Source of the DNA: Candidatus Saccharimonadota bacterium
GTDB lineage: Bacteria; Patescibacteriota; Saccharimonadia; Saccharimonadales; UBA4665
DNA length: 42,585 bases
Assembly: GCA_028289125.1 (NCBI GenBank)
Contig: JAQGGZ010000002.1
Span: 1 to 42,585, forward strand
Direction: 5' to 3'
Of the stretch, positions 39,869 to 42,585 are shown in pieces. The notes beneath the pieces were generated by a model that was not told the DNA's origin, made no database searches, and saw only the letters and a program-made list of their open reading frames with translations. The position numbers and the translations under genes are program-made. The number at the start of each line of letters is the position of its first letter. The stretch's first letter is position 1.

Positions 39869-40237
39869 ATGAAAAAGTACCCATTACTATACGGAATCAT
39901 AGGCTTCATCCTCGGCGGGCTGCTCGTGTCTGTCGCCGCTACGACTTTCGACAAGCCACCGGCGGAAGACACCGAAATGTCGATGAGTGAGATGACTGAG
40001 TCCCTTAGTTCCAAAACCGGTGACGATTTTGATAAAGCTTTCGTGGCAGACATGATCGAACACCACCGGGCCGCCATCGCTATGGCTCAGCTGGCCGACA
40101 GCCGGGCTAAACATCAGGAAATCAAAGACCTGTCAGCTAACATCATCGAAGCACAGGCCAAAGAAGTCAGCCAAATGAGCCTCTGGCAGACAAAGTGGAA
40201 CTACGTGGACCATTCCCGTATGGGCATGGGGCATTAA
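39869..40237 (+). CDS. DUF305 membrane-anchored protein
   Basis: From ATG 39869 (AAAGGAG upstream) the product has 122 aa. One N-terminal helix (LLYGIIGFILGGLLVSVAA) anchors an outer helical domain. The DUF305 motif DDFDKAFVADMIEHHRAAIAMA is followed by SANIIEAQAKEVSQM, and the end is rich in Met and His (DHSRMGMGH). Such Met/His proteins occur with copper-handling genes. Its stop overlaps the convergent IPKTG gene by 4 nt. Confidence 0.87.
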   Translation: MKKYPLLYGIIGFILGGLLVSVAATTFDKPPAEDTEMSMSEMTESLSSKTGDDFDKAFVADMIEHHRAAIAMAQLADSRAKHQEIKDLSANIIEAQAKEVSQMSLWQTKWNYVDHSRMGMGH

Positions 40238-40563
40238 CGCGGAGCGCGGAGCCGAAACCACGCGTAATGTCCCGCGGCGGCGACAAAGCTTACGACAGCG
40301 AATAACATGATGACGTCACCGGGGCCGGTCTTCGGTATCGTGGCGGCCGTCGAAGGTGACGTTGCCGGGCGTGACTGAGGAGCTTCCGCCCGCGGTGTCG
40401 TCGCTGTCTTCGGCGTCGCCAGTTTGTCCTTGGTTCCAGCTACCGACACAGGTTGTTTGACCGGCGCATCTGAAGTGTTGGATTTGACGATGGCAACGAT
40501 GAAAATTATCAACGCCAAGACGGCAAGGCCACCGATTATGAATCGTTTAGTCTTCGGCTTCAC
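40234..40563 (-). CDS. Small sortase-signal protein (IPKTG)
   Basis: The protein has 109 aa and starts with GTG at 40563 after a strong GGGAGG. An N-terminal helix (IIGGLAVLALIIFIVAIV) leads to a Thr/Pro/Ala-rich linker (~30-75). It ends in the sorting signal IPKTGPGD (residues 76-83), a hydrophobic helix (VIMLFAVVSFVAAAGHYAWF) and RLRAPR. It looks like a minimal wall- or pilin-linked spacer protein and is a second candidate substrate of the sortase at 33301-33963. Confidence 0.8.
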   Translation of the reverse strand: MKPKTKRFIIGGLAVLALIIFIVAIVKSNTSDAPVKQPVSVAGTKDKLATPKTATTPRAEAPQSRPATSPSTAATIPKTGPGDVIMLFAVVSFVAAAGHYAWFRLRAPR

Positions 40564-40658
40564 TCGGTTCCTCCCTCATTACTGTGCGACCACACCCGTA
40601 CACAACTTATTACAGTTTAAGTAATACCACAGTTACGCTTATCGGGCAATTTGATCGA

Positions 40659-41858
40659 TTACACCCGACGGGCGGGCTTTACCTTAGTGGTCTTCATGAC
40701 GGTATCAGGAGCGACATCTTCGTCATACTGATACGACGGACGTGGCGTACGGCCGAAGATTTCTAAGAGAATCGCACCTTCGCCGATCCAGGTCGCAGCC
40801 ACGAATACGAGGATGCCGATGAACGGGATGAAGTAAGCGATGGCCAGAATCAGAGCCCCGACCAGCATGACGAGTAACGGCCGACGGGCATTACGCAGGA
40901 CTAATCGGCCTACGTAAAATGCCGCCACCGGACCACTGAGCAGTACGATGACGAGCCACGCTAAACCAGCCAATAACGCCAACGGCAATCCGATGATGGT
41001 GATACCTATGACGATCAAGATGACCGGTACCGCCAGACTGGCTACGAAGCCGGTCAGCAGCGCCTTCCACGGTCGTGGCAATGCGCGGTCAGTTACGGTA
41101 CGGAACAAGCGTGGGAATAAGAGGACGAGCGCCATGGCGGTGAACAACGTCGCCAGCAACCAGTACAGGAACCATAAAATACTAAAGCCGAAGAACTCGT
41201 GCCGGTTGCCTTCTTGTGTGGGTTCGGTCCGGACGATCTGGCCGGTAACGACAGCGCCGGCATCACGTGTCAGCGATGACGAGCTGGTGTAATCGACCCG
41301 GCCACTAACGCGGGCGGCAGATGTCAGGTGAAGATTCTGTACCTGCGCTTTAACGTTGCGACCGACGGTGCTACCGATGACAAGGCTGCTACCGGTAGCG
41401 GCGATGTCACGCCCGACCGGGCCACTCACCGTTGTCTCACTTGATGCCAAGCTGGCGTCACCGGCGATTGATCCGGTGGGCTCTAAAACGAATGTCTGCC
41501 CGGCCACCGTGGCGTTGCCACCGACTTTTCCGCCGACTGTCACCGTCTGTCCGGCCAGTCGCACATCGCCATCGACCGTACCGGTGATATGTATGGTCTG
41601 AGCCGCACAAATGATGTCCCCGTGTACCGTGCCTGATACCGTAACCGTCTGTCCCGCGCAGAAGACATCACCAGAGACTTCGCTATTGATCGTGACGGTC
41701 GTTCCGGCCGTAAAGAGTGTGCTGTCGATGCGCTGATCCTGGCCGAGTGTAACGTTATTGCCACTATGGAAACTATGGGCACTGGCTGGCACGGCCCACA
41801 TGAAACTGACTGCTAAAACGAGAAGGGATAATGGTAGTAACCGGCGGAATCTTTTCAT
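40659..41858 (-). CDS. Bactofilin-like beta-helix protein with membrane helices
   Basis: The protein has 399 aa. A signal peptide (RLLPLSLLVLAVSFMWAVPASA) precedes ~15 short repeats of the type G-x-V-x-G-D-V-x-x-A-G-Q-T-V-x-V (residues ~40-190), which form a polymer-forming-cytoskeletal/bactofilin-like beta-helix. It lies outside the cytoplasm here, which is unlike classical bactofilin. About five helices follow (~225-350), and the end is basic (KVKPARRV). This resembles secreted polymer-forming DUF proteins of unknown role. An AGAGGA site precedes the ATG. Confidence 0.82.
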   Translation of the reverse strand: MKRFRRLLPLSLLVLAVSFMWAVPASAHSFHSGNNVTLGQDQRIDSTLFTAGTTVTINSEVSGDVFCAGQTVTVSGTVHGDIICAAQTIHITGTVDGDVRLAGQTVTVGGKVGGNATVAGQTFVLEPTGSIAGDASLASSETTVSGPVGRDIAATGSSLVIGSTVGRNVKAQVQNLHLTSAARVSGRVDYTSSSSLTRDAGAVVTGQIVRTEPTQEGNRHEFFGFSILWFLYWLLATLFTAMALVLLFPRLFRTVTDRALPRPWKALLTGFVASLAVPVILIVIGITIIGLPLALLAGLAWLVIVLLSGPVAAFYVGRLVLRNARRPLLVMLVGALILAIAYFIPFIGILVFVAATWIGEGAILLEIFGRTPRPSYQYDEDVAPDTVMKTTKVKPARRV

Positions 41859-42017
41859 CTATATATCCTCTAAATATCAGTATGATAGTTCCGCCTACAC
41901 CATTTGTCTATACGTTTACCAACAGTTGCTATAACGTCAGGCGGTGTAACAAAATTAACATCACAAATATAGCAGCTGTCGTATAGTCGTATTATCATCA
42001 AGAATAGGAGGTTTATC
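41859..42017. other. Divergent intergenic region
   Basis: The AT-rich space holds the start regions of the bactofilin-like gene and the 48-aa gene. TATAGT (41982-41987) is a possible -10 for the latter. No further structure was seen. Confidence 0.3.
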
Positions 42018-42164
42018 ATGTTATTGACCATCGCTGCCATCCTCGTAGTCTTATGGCTACTCGGTCTCGTTGCCCATGTCGGTGCCGGCCTGATCCACAT
42101 CGTCCTCGTCGTCGCGATCATCATCGCTGCCATCCACTTCCTGCGGGGCCGCAAGAGAGTTTAA
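42018..42164 (+). CDS. Lmo0937-type small membrane protein
   Basis: ATG at 42018 follows a perfect AGGAGG (42007-42012). The 48-aa product, starting MLLTIAAILVVLWLLGLVAH and ending IHFLRGRKRV, has two hydrophobic helices split by HVGAGLIHI. It matches the lmo0937 family of tiny membrane proteins (DUF5670), which are linked with envelope or stress conditions. The next small gene begins 4 nt after the stop. Confidence 0.8.
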   Translation: MLLTIAAILVVLWLLGLVAHVGAGLIHIVLVVAIIIAAIHFLRGRKRV

Positions 42165-42168
42165 TCAG

Positions 42169-42282
42169 ATGTTAATCCGCAAGAACCAATCCGGCAAAGT
42201 CGTCGTAAAAGTATTCTGGCTGACCAGTATTCTGCTCAGCCTGTTTTTGACGCTGCTACTGAACCTTATCTTTAACCACTAA
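42169..42282 (+). CDS. Tiny membrane protein, 37 aa
   Basis: ATG at 42169 encodes MLIRKNQSGKVVVKVFWLTS followed by ILLSLFLTLLLNLIFNH: a basic head and one helix. It is close to the 48-aa gene (4-nt gap), so it is probably translated from the same mRNA. I know no function; the distinct positive-inside layout argues for a real gene. Confidence 0.55.
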   Translation: MLIRKNQSGKVVVKVFWLTSILLSLFLTLLLNLIFNH

Positions 42283-42294
42283 ATTAAGTCGGTT

Positions 42295-42303
42295 TGTTAC
42301 ACT
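42295..42303 (+). promoter_or_regulatory. Extended -10 of the maf gene
   Basis: TGT-TACACT ends 6 nt before the ATG at 42310; the gap has no Shine-Dalgarno. Confidence 0.55.
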
Positions 42304-42309
42304 GAACAT

Positions 42310-42585
42310 ATGTCACGTCTTATATTGGCAAGCCAGTCGCCACGTCGCAAAGAATTGCTGGCGGCCATGGGGCTGGAATTCGATATCATACCCAGTACGT
42401 ATGACGAGAAACTTGATGACGCACGCTCACCTGAAGAGGTAGCTATCGAGCTGGGCTTAGGCAAAGCCTTGCAAGTTGCCGCAGATTACCCTGACAGTTT
42501 TGTAATCGGCTCCGACACCATCGTAACGGTGGACGGTAAACAACTTGAGAAGCCACGGGATAAAGCCGACGCATACGCGATGCTC
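42310..42585 (+). CDS. maf: Maf-like nucleotide pyrophosphatase (5' part; cut by window)
   Basis: 92 residues are visible. LILASQSPRRKELLAAMGLEF is the Maf signature (S-x-S-P-R-R), then YDEKLDDARSPEEVAIELGLGKAL, VIGSDTIVTVDGKQLEKPRD with the catalytic Asp and the metal/nucleotide loop. Maf proteins hydrolyse modified or canonical dTTP/UTP/CTP and are linked with division arrest. The rest lies outside the window. Confidence 0.92.
   Translation, partial: MSRLILASQSPRRKELLAAMGLEFDIIPSTYDEKLDDARSPEEVAIELGLGKALQVAADYPDSFVIGSDTIVTVDGKQLEKPRDKADAYAML

Noticed and set aside
1-42585. Alternative genetic code (UGA = Gly)
   Set aside because: Several complete family-length proteins end at TGA and no in-frame TGA was needed to join any domain.
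1-42585. CRISPR array, insertion sequence or prophage
   Set aside because: No evenly spaced repeats, terminal inverted repeats, transposase, integrase or phage structural genes were seen.

Overview
The window looks like a compact chromosomal segment of a Patescibacteria/CPR bacterium, most likely Candidatus Saccharibacteria (TM7). The reasons are moderate rather than decisive. Genes are short and tightly packed, with several 4-nt stop/stop or stop/start overlaps. The AspRS is archaeal-type, which implies indirect Asn/Gln-tRNA charging. Surface proteins carry sortase signals of the APDTG and IPKTG kind next to a sortase. Many products are short membrane-anchored proteins without a family I recognise, and biosynthetic pathways are largely absent. 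UGA is used as an ordinary stop, so this is not a code-25 lineage such as Gracilibacteria. No phage, insertion sequence, integrase or CRISPR array was found.

Layout. 1-4.2 kb: a surface-polysaccharide block (glycosyltransferase and polyprenyl-phosphate sugar transferase leftward; O-antigen ligase/polymerase-like protein, GtrA and a truncated LexA-like regulator rightward). 4.6-6.8 kb: a cobalamin-riboswitch-like leader in front of a Cys-cluster protein of unknown function, then nadD. 7-11 kb: DsbA-like oxidoreductase, CBS-pair membrane protein, and aspS behind a structured leader containing an 18-codon ORF. 10-18.9 kb: secreted SGNH hydrolase, LssY-domain protein, MutY-like glycosylase, TsaC/Sua5, MazG-like enzyme, MurC and anchored hypotheticals. 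19-23.2 kb: a small conserved protein, an ABC-2 exporter pair and Dus. 23.2-29.8 kb: nucleotide-related enzymes (DUF84 NTPase, HAD phosphatase, dNMP-kinase-like protein, two tandem dCTP-deaminase-family proteins), a sulfotransferase/FGE-fold fusion and an MBL hydrolase. 29.8-30.6 kb: two CAU-anticodon tRNAs (Ile2-like and initiator Met) and an FtsB/DivIC-like protein. 30.6-34 kb: DUF922 protein, surface protein and sortase. 34-42.6 kb: ROK protein, VIT-family transporter, flavin reductase, GNAT, HAD, proline iminopeptidase, DUF4396-DUF305-IPKTG group, bactofilin-like membrane protein, two tiny membrane proteins and the start of Maf.

How the genes work together. The first block builds and decorates a cell-surface glycan. 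Sortase, two candidate substrates, MurC, FtsB-like and SGNH proteins form the envelope theme. A second theme is nucleotide-pool control and repair (MazG, DUF84, Maf, Dcd pair, dNMP kinase, MutY). Translation is represented by aspS, tsaC, dus and the tRNAs.

Regulatory layer. At least sixteen genes have a good -10 hexamer only 6-8 nt before the start codon, with no room for a Shine-Dalgarno sequence in the transcript, which suggests widespread leaderless mRNAs. Other genes have clear AGGAG sites. The best candidates for something undescribed are the riboswitch-controlled Cys-cluster protein, the aspS leader, and the Dcd-pair / sulfotransferase-FGE / MBL neighbourhood with a repeated ATACT-N4-AGTAT operator-like palindrome.
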